In this document: positions 33,401 through 44,810 of the stretch, one piece after another
Position numbering within the stretch: the stretch's first letter is position 1
Layout of the letters: every line of letters begins with the position of its first letter
Assembly: GCA_028641055.1 (NCBI GenBank)
Contig: CM054059.1
Location: 106,466,263-106,530,262, forward strand
Direction of reading: 5' to 3'
Source of the DNA: Alopecurus myosuroides
Lineage: Eukaryota; Streptophyta; Magnoliopsida; Poales; Poaceae
DNA: 64,000 bases
Program-made: the position numbers and the translations under genes
The notes under the pieces: model-generated
The model's database searches: none
Seen by the model: the letters and a program-made list of their open reading frames with translations, nothing else
Told to the model about the DNA's origin: nothing

Positions 33401-35399
33401 TGAGTTTTCTCTAAATATTATGTATTTTTGAAGTTCTATTCATTTCAATTTTAAGGGTACTGTCTGGCAAAATAGCTATAGAAAAATAACTAAAAGTCCA
33501 AACATTATTCTGCCAATGGGAGGTGGTTGCGATTTTGTATGGCTATAGGTACAAAAATTAGCAAAGTCAAATAAAATCATTTGCTAACATTCCTAGGCCA
33601 AAAGCTATCACCTATCATTCTGCCAGAAAAATGTTATTTTCAATTTTAACAGAGAACTGCCCAACTGGGCCCGATTTGCTACGCACGGCCCAACTAGCGC
33701 CTAGGCTAGCCCAGGCACGCGCGCGCGCAGGCGCCGGGAGCGGGAAAACCCCGTTTAAGCGTGGCCGTTGATTTCCCGATCGACGGCGCTGCTTCCTTCT
33801 TCCTCCTCTCTTCTCACACGACCTCACCGGCGTCGAACACCTTACAGGCGTGCACGGGACGGGCTAGGTGCTCACCTAGGGTTGCTACGAAGCTGCGAGT
33901 GGTGGCGGTGGTGTCGTGGGGTGCTGGTGGCGCGACGACGACGATGCCCGAGCCTCCCACGTCGTGCTCCTCTCTGCGACGGCGAGGCAGACACGGCGGC
34001 GATGGCGCGGGTGATCCTGCACGCAAATCGATCGGGGAAGGTTTCAGGGATGCAGCTAGGCTCACGATGGTTGCACGCATGTAGAAATGGCGAGCGCTAA
34101 GGCACGGGATGGATCGTTACGTCGGGGTAGATCTCTCGGTGGCCGGCAGCGAAAAACTGCCCGTGCTCCTCGCACACGGCGAGGCACGGGTTGGCTTCTC
34201 GGGGGTGGGGTAGTGGAGGTGTGGGGAGTGCTCTGGCGAGACGGTGTGGCCTGGAAGGCTTTGTAGCCGCGAGGCTAGGGTGGGTGCTCTCGGGTGGCAT
34301 GTGCTTGCACGTGTTGGCACGCAGAGAGGTGGGGGGGCCGTTTTCTTCATGTCTTCCTGAGCCAGGGGTGGTGCAATAGGGTACTAGTGTCAACAGTAGA
34401 GCTAGGGATAGAGAGGCATGTGGGGTTTTTGTTCATGCCACTTGCACACCCCCCCTCTACCCGAGCCCTACTTCCCCTCTTCTTTCCTTCCTTGCTAAGG
34501 CATCTCTCGGGCAAACAAACGCATGGTGAGGCAGAGGAATCCTAGGTGAGTGACTAGGATCAAATTCCACACAAAAAGATCAAGAAAAGATCAAGAAATT
34601 CATCCCCCAAGTTCTGTTCAAAAACAGATTCAGAAAATTCAGAAAAAGACATTAGTGATAATTTCACTAAGTGTTGGAAAAACAGTGATTTGAAGCAAAA
34701 GTTTGCTTCTGTTTGAAAGGCTAATTGAACTTGGATTTTGAAAATTCAAGTTGGTAATTGTTATATGTACTTTCTAGTTTGAGAAAACAACCAGTACACA
34801 AAAATTGGAGTTGGTTAACCCTCTGAAAAGAACTTTCCAAAAAGCTATGTTTCTGTTTTCCCAATAGAATTGGTTTTGCAATATTTTTATACTAGGAAAA
34901 CAATCATGGATTAGGTTGTGTTCCAAGTGATAAATTTAAACCAGTGGCATTTAGTTGTAATCCATAACATTGTCAACCATAATACAACAAGAAAACAACA
35001 AATCAAATAAGTTTACCCCCTGAAAACAAGTGTGGAAAACAGCTAGTTCTGCTGTTTTTCTGCTAAAAGTTTAAATAGGAAATAAATTCCCAAAGCTATT
35101 TAAATCCAAACCAAAATGTTTCCTTGGTCAATACATGACTAAATAATGCTATCATGAGTGAATCAAGCATTCCCCAAAATTTGAGAAGAAAAATCTTAGG
35201 GTTTCCAGTTGAAAATCATCAGGCAGGAAATAATAATTCATCAGGGAAAATCCTCAAGTGAGTGAAAAGAAACACACCACTTATATTGCATAGATAAACA
35301 TGACTACACAAACATGTTGTCCACTTAATTGTCTTACAAAAGTCTTAAGAGGCTTGCTAATTTAATATTAAACAAGTGCTTAAAAACAGGGGTGTGACA
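30414..35399 (-). mobile_element. Chromovirus 3' LTR (left copy, 4,986 bp)
   Basis: On the plus strand it runs from TGTAGAGGCC to GGTGTGACA. It contains a paired palindrome (31204-31232) and a GC-rich block (33680-34350) that gives several overlapping open frames on both strands; these recur in the right LTR with substitutions and no protein-like constraint, and are not genes. Confidence 0.9.
31204..31232. promoter_or_regulatory. Paired palindrome module, chromovirus left LTR
   Basis: CTATCTCGAAATAG (31204-31217) is near-palindromic around TCGA (one mismatched pair). CTCTGCAGAG (31223-31232) is a perfect palindrome. Centres are 17 bp apart. Compared with CCCTGCAGGG in the other LTRs, the second base and its partner changed together. 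Confidence 0.7.
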
Positions 35400-35439
35400 A
35401 ATCTCCCCCCCCCCATAAAAGAATCTCGTCCCGAGATTC
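35400..35439 (-). other. Chromovirus polypurine tract and adjacent inverted repeat
   Basis: On the minus strand GGGGGGGGGGAGATT (plus 35400-35414) abuts the 3' LTR and is the polypurine tract. Six bases before it lies GAATCTCG-TCC-CGAGATTC (35421-35439), a perfect 8-bp inverted repeat with a 3-nt loop. A CGRGACGARATT-type motif before the tract is common in plant Gypsy elements. Confidence 0.8.
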
Positions 35440-35445
35440 GCGGGT

Positions 35446-35706
35446 CTAGGCTTTAAGAAAATCAGGGAACTCCTTCCTGATCTCATCCTCACGCTCCCAG
35501 GTAGCTTCTTCCTCAGAGTGATTCGTCCACTGAATCTTAAGGAATTTTATAGCACGCCTCCTGGTAGCGCGCACAATCTCCTCGAGAACCCGCAGGGGTC
35601 TATCACGATAAGTCAAGTCATCATTGATATCAATGGTCCTGAAGTCTATGTCTTGATACGAGAGATCCTTCTCAGGTACTTGCAGACATTTCCGGAGCAA
35701 TGACAC
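35446..35706 (-). pseudogene. Pol C-terminal chromodomain-like tail, 86 aa
   Basis: The fragment shows SLLRKCLQVPEKDL, then DLTYRDRPLRVLEE, then IKFLKIQWTNHSEEEATWER, the usual ending of Tekay/Del Pol with a chromodomain-type fold (the W..H..EEATWE pattern). In plant chromoviruses this tail helps steer integration to particular chromatin. Here it is cut from the integrase by a one-base insertion. Confidence 0.8.
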
Positions 35707-35737
35707 ATGGAAAACATTGTGAAACGCAGATAGCTCC

Positions 35738-37918
35738 TCAGGTAAATTCTAACTGATAAGAAACTTCGCCACGACATGCCAAGATCTTAAAAGGGCCAAT
35801 ATACCTGGGTGCCAGCTTTCCTTTGACATGGAAACGCTGCATCCCTTTGAGTGGCGTAACACGAAGGTACACGAAATGTCCAATGCTGAAAGAGACATCA
35901 CGACGCTTCGTATCAGCATAACTCTTCTGACGAGATTGAGCTGTCTTTAAACGTTCCCGAATAAGCTGAACCTGCTCCTCTGCAGCTTTCAAAGTGTCCA
36001 CACCAAAAACCTGACTGTCTCCAGTCTCAGTCCAATTCAGAGGTGTACGGCATTTGCGTCCATACAGTGCTTCAAAAGGGGCCATTTGCAAGCTAGACTG
36101 ATAGCTGTTGTTGTAAGAAAACTCTGCGAAAGGCAGACAGTCTTCCCATTTAACTCCATAGGACAACACACAAGCACGGAGCATGTCTTCCAGAATTTGG
36201 TTCACACGCTCTGTCTGTCCATCAGTCTGCGGGTGATAGGCTGTGCTAAAAGCTAATTTGGTTCCCAAACTCTCGTGCAACTTCTTCCAAAATCTAGATG
36301 TGAACTGTGTACCTCGATAAGACACAATTCTGCTTGGGACTCCGTGCAGGCTGACAATCCGAGTAATGTAAAGATCAGCAAGCTGATCTCCACGATAGGT
36401 GGTCCGGGCAGGAATAAAGTGAGCAACTTTGGTGAGCCTGTCCACGACAACCCATATAGACTCATTTCCTGGGCTGGACCTAGGAAGTCCCGTGATGAAG
36501 TCCATCCCTACTTCATCCCATTTCCAAACAGGTATTTGCAACGGCTGGAGCAAGCCAGCGGGACGCTGGTGCCCAGCTTTCACTTGCTGGCAGACATGGC
36601 ACTTGGCTACAAATGAAGCAATCTCCCGCTTCATTCCATGCCACCAGAATCTCTCCTTCAGGTCTTGATACATCTTTGTTCCTCCAGGATGGATAGAATA
36701 CATGGTCTCATGAGCTTCGGCCATGATGGTCTGCTTGAGATCAGACTCAAAGGGAACCCAAATACGGCCTTCATACCATAATCCCCCATCAGCATCGATG
36801 GTAAACCCAGCAACCTTCTCCTTCTCCATGCGGGCCTTAATACCATCAATACTCTTCTGGCCCTTCTTTGCTTCTTTGATTTGGTCAACCAGAGTTGGTT
36901 TAACTTCTATGGCGTCCAACATGCCATAGCTGACCACTTTAATGCCAAGCTGGTCTAGCTCTTTCCACAACTCGGGCTGCCTTACTAGAATCATAGCATT
37001 TAGAGAGGCCGACTCTCGACTAAGAGCATCCGCAACCACATTTGCCTTTCCAGGGTGATAATGAATACTCAGATCATAATCTTTAATGATCTCAATCCAG
37101 CGGCGCTGCCTCATGTTGAGCTCACGTTGAGTAAAGATATACTTTAAACTCTTATGATCCGTGTAAATTTCCGCTCTTCTTCCCATAAGAAAGTGTCGCC
37201 ATGTCTTCAGGGCATGAACAACAACAGCAAGCTCTAAGTCATGAGTGGGATAATTCAACTCGTGGGGTCTCAACTGGCGGGATATAAAAGATACCACCTT
37301 CCCTTCTTGCATAAGTACGCTTCCAAGACCAAGCTTAGAAGTGTCACAATACACGTCGAAATTCTTGGTGATATCCGGCATTATAAGGATTGGAGCGGAC
37401 ACAAGTCGACGCTTCAACTCATTGAAACTCTCTTCGCACTTGTCCGTCCATAGGAACTTGCTATCCTTCTTGAGCAACTGGGTGAGGGGTCTGGCTATAC
37501 TCGAGAATCCCTGAACAAACTTGCGGTAATATCCTGCCAAACCCAGAAAGGATCTGACTTCAGTCTGGTTGGTCGGAGCAGCACGCTTCTCCACAGACTG
37601 AACTAGAGTAGGGTCAACAGATATTCCTCCCGCAGATACTACATGTCCAAGAAACCCGACTTCCATCAACCAGAATTGACATTTACTAAACTTAGCATAC
37701 AATTGATGCTCATGAAGTGTTCCGAGCACAATTCTCAGATGTTCTTGGTGTTCTTCCTCACTCCTCGAGTATATGAGAATGTCGTCAATAAACACCATGA
37801 CAAACTTGTCTAGGAAATCCATGAATACCTTATTCATGAGATTCATGAAATAGGCAGGGGCATTGGTTAGACCAAAGGACATCACGGTGTATTCATACAG
37901 CCCTAACGAGTGGTGCAA
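35738..37918 (-). pseudogene. RT C-terminal part, RNase H and integrase, 726 aa frame
   Basis: The frame starts within the RT. The catalytic box is FIDD at residues 43-46 (in place of the more usual YIDD/YVDD). RNase H follows ([40 protein letters not shown]). The integrase has an HHCC zinc region ([11 protein letters not shown]... CHVCQQVK) and the first Asp in MDFITGLP. The second catalytic Asp is replaced by Tyr534 (codon 36317-36319, TAT, in VSYRGTQF), while the Glu in DGQTERVNQ is kept. Loss of one DDE residue should abolish strand transfer. The frame ends early by a 1-base insertion before the C-terminal tail. Confidence 0.88.
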
Positions 37919-38163
37919 GCAGTCTTAGGAATATCAGTATCACGGACTTTCAATTGGTGATAACCAGTCCGAAGGTCGATCTTTGAGAAGATTTCGGCCC
38001 CATTCAGCTGGTCAAACAGGTCTTCAATTTTGGGCAACGGGTATTTGTTCTTGATGGTAACATCATTTAACTTGCGGTAGTCCACACATAACCGAGGGGT
38101 ACCGTCCCGTTTTTCCACAAAAATGATCGGAGATCCCCATGGCGATGCACTAGGGCGAATCAA
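37903..38163 (-). pseudogene. N-terminal piece of reverse transcriptase
   Basis: This follows the in-frame TAA in the same frame. It contains [26 protein letters not shown] and [12 protein letters not shown], with the first RT catalytic Asp in KIDL. It ends at a frameshift caused by one missing base after KTACTTR; the RT continues in the next segment. Confidence 0.85.
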
Positions 38164-38172
38164 ACCTTTTCT

Positions 38173-39963
38173 TTACATGTCATCTAGCTGTATCTTCAAC
38201 TCATCTAATTCTTTTGGGTTCATCCGATAAGGCTTCAGTGCTATGGGTCCAGTTCCGGGCACTAACTCGATTACAAACTCGATATCCCGATCAGGGGGCA
38301 TACCCGGTAACTCTTCAGGAAAAACATCCGGGTATTCGCAAACGACCGGGACTTCCTCAAGGGCAGGGTGGGCTATACCAGTGTGGCAATGAACTTTTGA
38401 CGAGGGTTTAGTTGCAGTGTACGCAACCTTTTCCCCATCCTCGGAGATCATTTCAATAGATTTCTTAGTGCAGTCAATAACTCCCCTATACTTGGTCATC
38501 CAGTTCATACCGAGTACCACTTCTATCCCTTTGGATCCCAGCACTATAAGATCAGCATGAAAAGTTTTCCCTTGTATTTCTACTGGTACTTCATTGCAAA
38601 TTAGGTTGGCTTTAGTACTATCCCCAGGTATTTGTACTAACATAGGGTTGTGCATACGGGAATGCTTCATACCACTTTTCTCAGCAAACGGTTTAGTGGC
38701 AAAGGAATGCGATGCACCAGAATCAAACAGTATTGCGGCTGGCACCGAGTTGACAGGAAACATACCCATCACCATGTCTGGTGCCTCCTGAGCTTCTGCA
38801 GCATTGACGTGGTTCAGGTGTCCCTTCATCCTATTCTGCCGTCCAGTGGAAGGACCATGGTTCATCTTGGTTGCAGTAGGCTGGGCTGGGGCAGTAGCTC
38901 TGGTGGGGCACTCACGAGTGAAGTGACCTTCCTTTCCACAGGCAAAGCAACCTCCAGAAGGCTTTGAGCTTGGGTTAGGCTTGGGAGCATTGTTGGAGTT
39001 GTTCCCATTTCCTCCATTGTTGCCTCCATAGCGGTTTCCATGATGATTCCCAGAATGATTACCATGGTTACCACCATAGCTATTTCCTCCGTACCTTGGT
39101 GCATAAGGTGCAGGGTGGTTGTAGTTGTTGGGCCTTGGTGCATAGTTGTGGCTAGGGCGGGGTGCATAAGCAGGCGTCTTGTGGGATGGCGGCCTCGCAT
39201 ACGGAGTGTTGCGAGTCCTTTGAGCACTAGGTCCTCCATGCATAGTCATTTTCCTCTTGCGGTTATCATCAGCAGATTTCCGCTTGTGCTCCACCACCAT
39301 AGCGGCATTAGCAAGGGTCTCTAAGTCCTGGAATGGAACCACCACTAGAGAGCACTGGAGCTCATCATCCAGCCCATTTAAGAACCTCTCCCTTTTCTTA
39401 GCATCAGTGTTAATATCCTCCTGTGCATACCTGGACAGAGTAGTGAAATTCTCCCAGTACTCAGATACAGGCATACTTCCCTGCGTCAGCTTCAGAAATT
39501 TCTCCCGCATAAGTGCCATCATTCCTTGGGGAATGTGGTACTTGCGGAATCTTGCAGAGAAATCCTCCCAGTTGAACACGTGACCAGCGGCAACAGTTTC
39601 ACGTGTAGTTTCCCACCAAGTCCTGGCAGGACCAGCAAGAAAATGGGAGGCAAACAGGACCTTATCATTCTCCTCAACAGCAGCAACTTCCAACTTGTTT
39701 GCAATGGTGCGGAGCCAGTCGTCAGCGTCGAGGGGCTCCACAATCCTAGTGAAGACTGGTGGGTTGGTGTGCTGAAAGTCTCTCAGCCTCGAGCGGGCCC
39801 CATTGCCGTTGCCATTGTGGTTGGTGGCAGCAGCTAGTTGTTGCAGAGCGGCAATGGTAGCCGCACTCTCATCTCGGCTGGCCTGGCGATCGTCCATCAG
39901 CAGGGCCAACAGCGCCTCCACTGTGGGTGGTGGTGGCGGCGGGGGTTCGCGACGAGGTGCCAT
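38173..39963 (-). CDS. Gag and aspartic protease segment, 596 aa
   Basis: Gag forms the particle and binds RNA; the protease cleaves the polyprotein. The product begins MAPRREPPPPPPP. A Retrotrans_gag domain covers about residues 60-230 (DADDWLRTI, WWETTRE, FLKLTQGSMPVSEYW). A low-complexity Asn/Gly/Tyr/His/Pro stretch follows. The zinc knuckle CFACGKEGHFTREC matches CX2CX4HX4C. The protease has the active-site motif LFDSGASHSF and the flap-side VVLGMNWM. The segment ends at a premature TAA just before the RT, so only Gag-protease could be made unless the stop is read through. Confidence 0.85.
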   Translation of the reverse strand: MAPRREPPPPPPPTVEALLALLMDDRQASRDESAATIAALQQLAAATNHNGNGNGARSRLRDFQHTNPPVFTRIVEPLDADDWLRTIANKLEVAAVEENDKVLFASHFLAGPARTWWETTRETVAAGHVFNWEDFSARFRKYHIPQGMMALMREKFLKLTQGSMPVSEYWENFTTLSRYAQEDINTDAKKRERFLNGLDDELQCSLVVVPFQDLETLANAAMVVEHKRKSADDNRKRKMTMHGGPSAQRTRNTPYARPPSHKTPAYAPRPSHNYAPRPNNYNHPAPYAPRYGGNSYGGNHGNHSGNHHGNRYGGNNGGNGNNSNNAPKPNPSSKPSGGCFACGKEGHFTRECPTRATAPAQPTATKMNHGPSTGRQNRMKGHLNHVNAAEAQEAPDMVMGMFPVNSVPAAILFDSGASHSFATKPFAEKSGMKHSRMHNPMLVQIPGDSTKANLICNEVPVEIQGKTFHADLIVLGSKGIEVVLGMNWMTKYRGVIDCTKKSIEMISEDGEKVAYTATKPSSKVHCHTGIAHPALEEVPVVCEYPDVFPEELPGMPPDRDIEFVIELVPGTGPIALKPYRMNPKELDELKIQLDDM

Positions 39964-40341
39964 GCTGAAGTGAAAACAAGTGTAAATTTTAAGAAATAAA
40001 TTCTTGTTCTTGAAAACCCAGTACCTTTAACATCAACAAAAGGAATACGAGTGATATGTTTCAAAAACAAGAGCGGGGCAGTCGCAAATATGGATGAAAT
40101 GAACGCAAAATAGTGACAATCATCAAAGAACCAAGCAGAACATTTCATTCATCACAATAACTAAACAGAGTTTTTGACATTACACACACATATTACAAGC
40201 CATATCTTACAAGGAAGGCTTCATCGAGCTACAGGGAGTGCGATTGGTGGGATCATCGCGGGGCTACTACTAGCAAAATGATCTAGCATACTTAATTAGC
40301 ATCTAGACCAGCATCAAGTGCTAAGGGTGAGGAGGCTGCGA

Positions 40342-41295
40342 CTACACAGAGTCGTCACTGTCCCCAACCTCGAAGATACGCTCCTCAGGGTCCTCCTCCT
40401 CGCCAAGCAGTTCATCATCATCCTGCTCGCTAGCCTCACTCATATCCATCCCCTCCAAGTCGGACAGAACATCCTCTACTGGCAGGAGCTCCTCAATCTC
40501 CCTGCTGAGCTCTGCGCCCTCCTCCTCAAGCTCCTCTATGGCAGAGTCTCTCGCGGCTATGTCATCACGAGCTATCTGAAGCCTAGCACGCAGAACTGAG
40601 TTAGCCCCCTCCAGAGCCGTCATCCTGCTGGTGAGACGAGCACGGCTCAGACGGGTGGCCCGCAGCTGTCTCTCCAAGGCACGGCTCCTCGCGGCGGTGG
40701 CCTCAAACTCCTCCCTCAACTGGGACAACTACTGTGCCAGTGCTCCACTCTCCTCTTGGCTGTCGTGAAGCTCAGCCCTCAGCTCGTCAGTCTCGGCTAT
40801 TAGTGTGTGGTGCACCGATGTGCCGAGGTGGTGATCGAGTCGCTGATCGTCCAGCCTGTGCTGAGTGCGGTATAACAGAATCTCCATCTCGTCCAAGTGA
40901 GGACCAACAGTAGTAGTGTCTGGCTCGACAGGAAGTGGTATGCCCTCCTCATCGCGCCTCCCAATCAACTCGAACCGGGAACCGATGAACATGTACTCCC
41001 CTATGTGTGCCAGTCGTGCCACTGACTCCTGGATCACCCGCACGGCTGCCTCGGTCCAAGAACGATCAACAGCGCGGAAAACGTAGTCCTCCACTGTCGG
41101 GCTAGCCAGAGGTGCACGGATAGTGACCTCCGCGTACCAGTCCCCCTCTAGAGGTGCACCGTCAACTAGTCCCCCTCGTAGCTCCGGAAGTGGGCGTCCC
41201 AACACAGTAGCCATAGCTACTAGCCTCTCCTCGAAAAGGAAAGTCTCGCCACGTGGACGTCCCAACTGGAAAGCCTCGGTGATGACCACGTCCAT
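40342..41295 (-). pseudogene. Extra ORF upstream of Gag in the chromovirus, one in-frame stop
   Basis: The frame starts MDVVITEAFQLG at 41295 and runs to 40342 with a single TAG at 40729-40731; residues on both sides are in the same frame, giving parts of 188 and about 128 aa. The first half has a globular-looking region (VTIRAPLASP, EAAVRVIQESVARL, FIGSRFELIGRRDEEG). The second half is a strongly charged predicted coiled coil (SQLREEFEATAARSRALERQ... RDDIAARDSAIEEL) ending in an acidic tail. It lies about 380 bp before the Gag start and about 230 bp after the primer site, in sense orientation. No known function is recognised. Similar hypothetical proteins are common in grass Gypsy elements. 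Confidence 0.6.
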
Positions 41296-41523
41296 CTACA
41301 CAAAATTTTAAGTATAGTTGAAGTGAGACCACAGTGTGCAAAGTTTTTAAGTTTATGCAAAGAACAATCTTAATGCAAGTAGACTTTAACACAGAGAGGT
41401 GGTGGGATATAGGGAATATTTTTATACATAGTCATATATCCAATCTTTTTTTTGTATTTGTAACTTAGATTTTTGGAGTATACACTAACGTCCATGCTAA
41501 CTAAGGTCTCCTAGAGTCAGGAT

Positions 41524-41536
41524 GGCTCTGATACCA
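41524..41536 (-). other. Chromovirus primer-binding site (tRNA-iMet)
   Basis: On the minus strand TGGTATCAGAGCC lies 4 bp inside the 5' LTR end. It is complementary to the 3' end of initiator tRNA-Met and fixes the element on the minus strand. Confidence 0.85.
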
Positions 41537-41540
41537 ACTT

Positions 41541-41902
41541 TGTAGAGGCCCCAGACCGGAGGGTCCAGAACCCCTCATATGCATTCATTCACAATCCCAG
41601 AATAACCAGTCGTGAACAACATACGTAGTTGGCATACAGAATACATCATCCATTACACGAATATTAGAGTCTTACATAAATGGTCACATGACCAAGTTCT
41701 TGACAACTGTCACACAGGACAGGAATTCAAAATAAACACAACGGAAGACGATAAGCATAGTGTAGTAGAACCCGAGTCACGCCTCATCCTATAGGCCGCT
41801 GACTGGGAGACGATCCTAACTCGCAGGGCCATCAGTGTAGAACTCCTCCTCATAGAACTCCTCCTGAGGTGGCTCCTCGTAGTCTGATAAGTAGATACCA
41901 GG
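41541..41902 (-). mobile_element. Chromovirus 5' LTR (right copy), first part
   Basis: Matches 30414-30774 with 7 differences by eye. Cut by the large-LTR element; CCAGG (41898-41902) is the duplicated target. Confidence 0.9.
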
Positions 41903-42728
41903 TGTGACGCCCCGAGATCGGGCACTATGCAGATTTCAGCATTCCCGCCAAAATCCACATAATAACCGATTCCAGGTTGCCACTTGTGATAACATTACAA
42001 TAGTTCACGAATAATCCACAATTACAACAGAACAAATAGATACAAGATGACTCAAACGAGCCAGGGATACAACTGATACAATACAAAGATCCAAATAACA
42101 GCGGAAGAAACAACACATCGTCCGTCTACGGACAAGATACAAATTGGACTAAGAGTCCTGAAGATAACCGAAGGCGTCCAATCCCTGCCCAGGCCAAGCC
42201 GGAGGGATTCCCAAACTAACGTCGTCAGACTTCAAACCTGTTGACTACAATTTGGAATTTGCAGCCACGAAATAGATTCGTGGGTCAGTACGGTTAAGTA
42301 CTGGCAAGGGGGATAAAACCCATACTCACAAAATACCGGCGTAGCCAGTCATCACAAGATACAAATACTTTGGGATCAACGGAAAGGAAGGGGTTATTGC
42401 AAATAAGCGACAGCAGGCTGCACTAACCAACTACAGAGAGATACTACAACTTCCGGCTAACAGAAAGAAGATAAGATCGAGTATTGTAACCAACTGGAAG
42501 TAAAGCCAAACAAACCCATCCTGGATCTCGCCCCTTATCCGAAGAAGCAATCCGAGGATAACTCACACAGTTGGATTAATGATGGTTCAGATTATTGTGT
42601 CAATAAGCCTATTACTAGTCAAGTTGTTAATCATTGGATGTAAGATTGTTAATCATTAGGTTTAAGTTGTCCTGAGTACTTGTTAGCCAGTACTTTCACC
42701 AAGTAATCCATAACCGCGGAAAACACGG

Positions 42729-42755
42729 CTTCTCGAGAAGATTATCCCTGCAGGG
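42729..42755. promoter_or_regulatory. Paired palindrome module, left LTR
   Basis: CTTCTCGAGAAG (42729-42740) and CCCTGCAGGG (42746-42755), both perfect palindromes, centres 16 bp apart. Confidence 0.75.
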
Positions 42756-44737
42756 TTGCACCAATTTAGCCGTACACGCAAGAATAACCCGCCAGATGGG
42801 GAGCTAACCCACCAAGCGAGGTACTCTACACAACTCAACTCTTCTTCGCATCAAGCCCAAAGAACCTTGGGCGCACGGCTAATCGAGCCCAGAAGAAAAT
42901 GGACCCTCATAGCACTCTAAGAACGTGTCCCCCTATATGCCGACTACGAAAGTTCCACCCGGGATCCAAGGGCTCGCAAGATCATGCATGCAGCAAATGG
43001 AAAACCCGAACTAAATGAGGCGATTTGGACGAGATGCGAATCGAGTCAAATTGAGGGGGGCGCCCATACTCGCTTCCCACATGCGGGTAGTGCGCTCATC
43101 ATGGATCAGTAGACAAGACCCTTTTCCTATTAGGGTCGACACTAGCAGGCCTCAAAACCACAAAGGGCCTCCTGCCGGTGCCTTATCATCAAATTATTAT
43201 TAATAGTAACATTAGCATGATTGATTGATTAAACATCGAGCCCCCAGAACATAATGAAGTAATAACAGAAAGTAACGGGTAACAGACTCGAGCAAAACAA
43301 CCCTAGGCATGATAGTAAGACACGGGCAACAAGCAATGGTTATAGGTATGGAGGTGAGGCAATATCAAGGTTAAGGGATTCATGTGATGGGTTCGTAACA
43401 GAAACAACTACCACTAAGGCTAGCAGAAAAGAACAACGGAAAGAATCGGTAACAAGTGATGAAAGGCAGCCATATGGCAGCAAGTGAGTATACTTGCCTG
43501 AGATCCCGCAAGGTAGCAGAACTTGTCGTTGCTCACATCATCTCAACGTCCTATCCGGGAAGAAGCAACGAACCTCGAACAAACACCGGATGCAACAATT
43601 ACTACTACGGCTAAAGAACCAGCATGATCTAGAGATGGATGCATGACAAGTTAAAGATGCATCAGAATAAACTAGTTGACAAGATAAACAGATTTAAATG
43701 GACCCATATGCAATTTGAGTTGCATATGAAAAGCCCATGAATTATGGTTAAATTATTTGTTTTCCAACTAATCAACAGGTGCTAGTGGTTTAGTATGATG
43801 CATGCAAAAGGGAAACAGCAAAATAACAACATTAGAATCAATTTAAGATAGGGTGTAGCAATTTAGAATTTTATTATTAATTTTTGGGTGCCTTAAAGGT
43901 GACACACAAGTATCTGTTGTTTTCAACCATTTAAATTGTTCAAAACAAATAACAAAGTTTATATTTGAAAAGAACATCAAATTTTAGTTGGATTACATGT
44001 TTCAAATATTGAAATTGGAATTAGGATGTATTTATTATGAATTAAACAATATTAGACAAGTTTTAATTGAATTTAGAACAAGTTTGAATATTATTTGAAT
44101 TTTATTTGTTCAAAACATAAATTCAAATTCACATTTGAAAAGTTCACACTTTGATGGTTTGAAAACATATTTTGCATGTTCTAGAATATTTTATATTGAG
44201 CAAGTTATGATTTTATCAAATTTAAATGAATTAAACAAGTATTAAATTATTTGGGCAATTTAAATTATTCAAACCATGAAACAAAAATTATATTTGCAAA
44301 GGTGAGATGAAATGGTATGGAAAACACATTTTATTTGCATTTATTGGATTAGTAAAGTATTAGTTATTGAATTTATAATTTAGCATTTGAATTATTTAAG
44401 TTTGAATTTTAAATGCATTTGGAGTTTCCAAAACAGTACACAAATTGAATATTTGGAAAGATTATGAAATTTGGAACAGAAAACATACTCAAGTTTTATT
44501 TATTGGAATTACAGATTAAAAGTTATTAAAGGTTGAAGTTTTATGTTTCAAATCTGTTATTTAATTGGATTTAATTTGGAAAACAAAATGGAGAAACTTT
44601 TGTTACCGTGGGTTTCCTAACCACGGCCACTGCCGGTGGGCCACTGGCCTACGTGGCCCCTGCAGCTGCACGCGTGGCCACCGGAGGGACTTACAGGTGG
44701 GCCTTGGTGCGAGGGAAAAATTCACCAAAAGAAAAGG

Positions 44738-44810
44738 GCGCAGCGGGGGCTCGAACCCCCGACCTGCCCCTGCGCGCGCGGTGCCTGAACCACTACGGTG
44801 GTGTTCGCTC
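44738..44810 (-). other. tRNA-like segment, left LTR
   Basis: On the minus strand a B-box GGTTCGAGCCC (plus 44747-44757) lies about 32 nt after an A-box-like GTAGTGG. The T-arm stem CGGGGG/CCCCCG is perfectly paired. The rest does not fold clearly as a tRNA. Confidence 0.55.

Larger units (their letters stand above)
35446..39963 (-). pseudogene. Chromovirus Gag-Pol polyprotein gene, broken
   Basis: One Gag-Pol reading unit on the minus strand from ATG 39963 to a stop at 35446, interrupted three times. (1) A TAA stop at 38173-38175 lies between protease and RT; the frame resumes unchanged just after it. (2) One base is missing near 37910, inside the RT, shifting the frame. (3) One extra base near 35742 separates integrase from the chromodomain-like tail. 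In addition, the second integrase catalytic Asp is Tyr. Domain order (Gag, zinc knuckle, protease, RT, RNase H, integrase, chromodomain) is that of chromoviruses. The upstream ORF at 40342-41295 lies between this gene and the primer site. Confidence 0.9.

Noticed and set aside
33615..34545. Several 60-110 aa frames on both strands, repeated at 53618-54547
   Set aside because: They fall in the GC-rich block of the chromovirus LTR; the two LTR copies differ without codon-like constraint.
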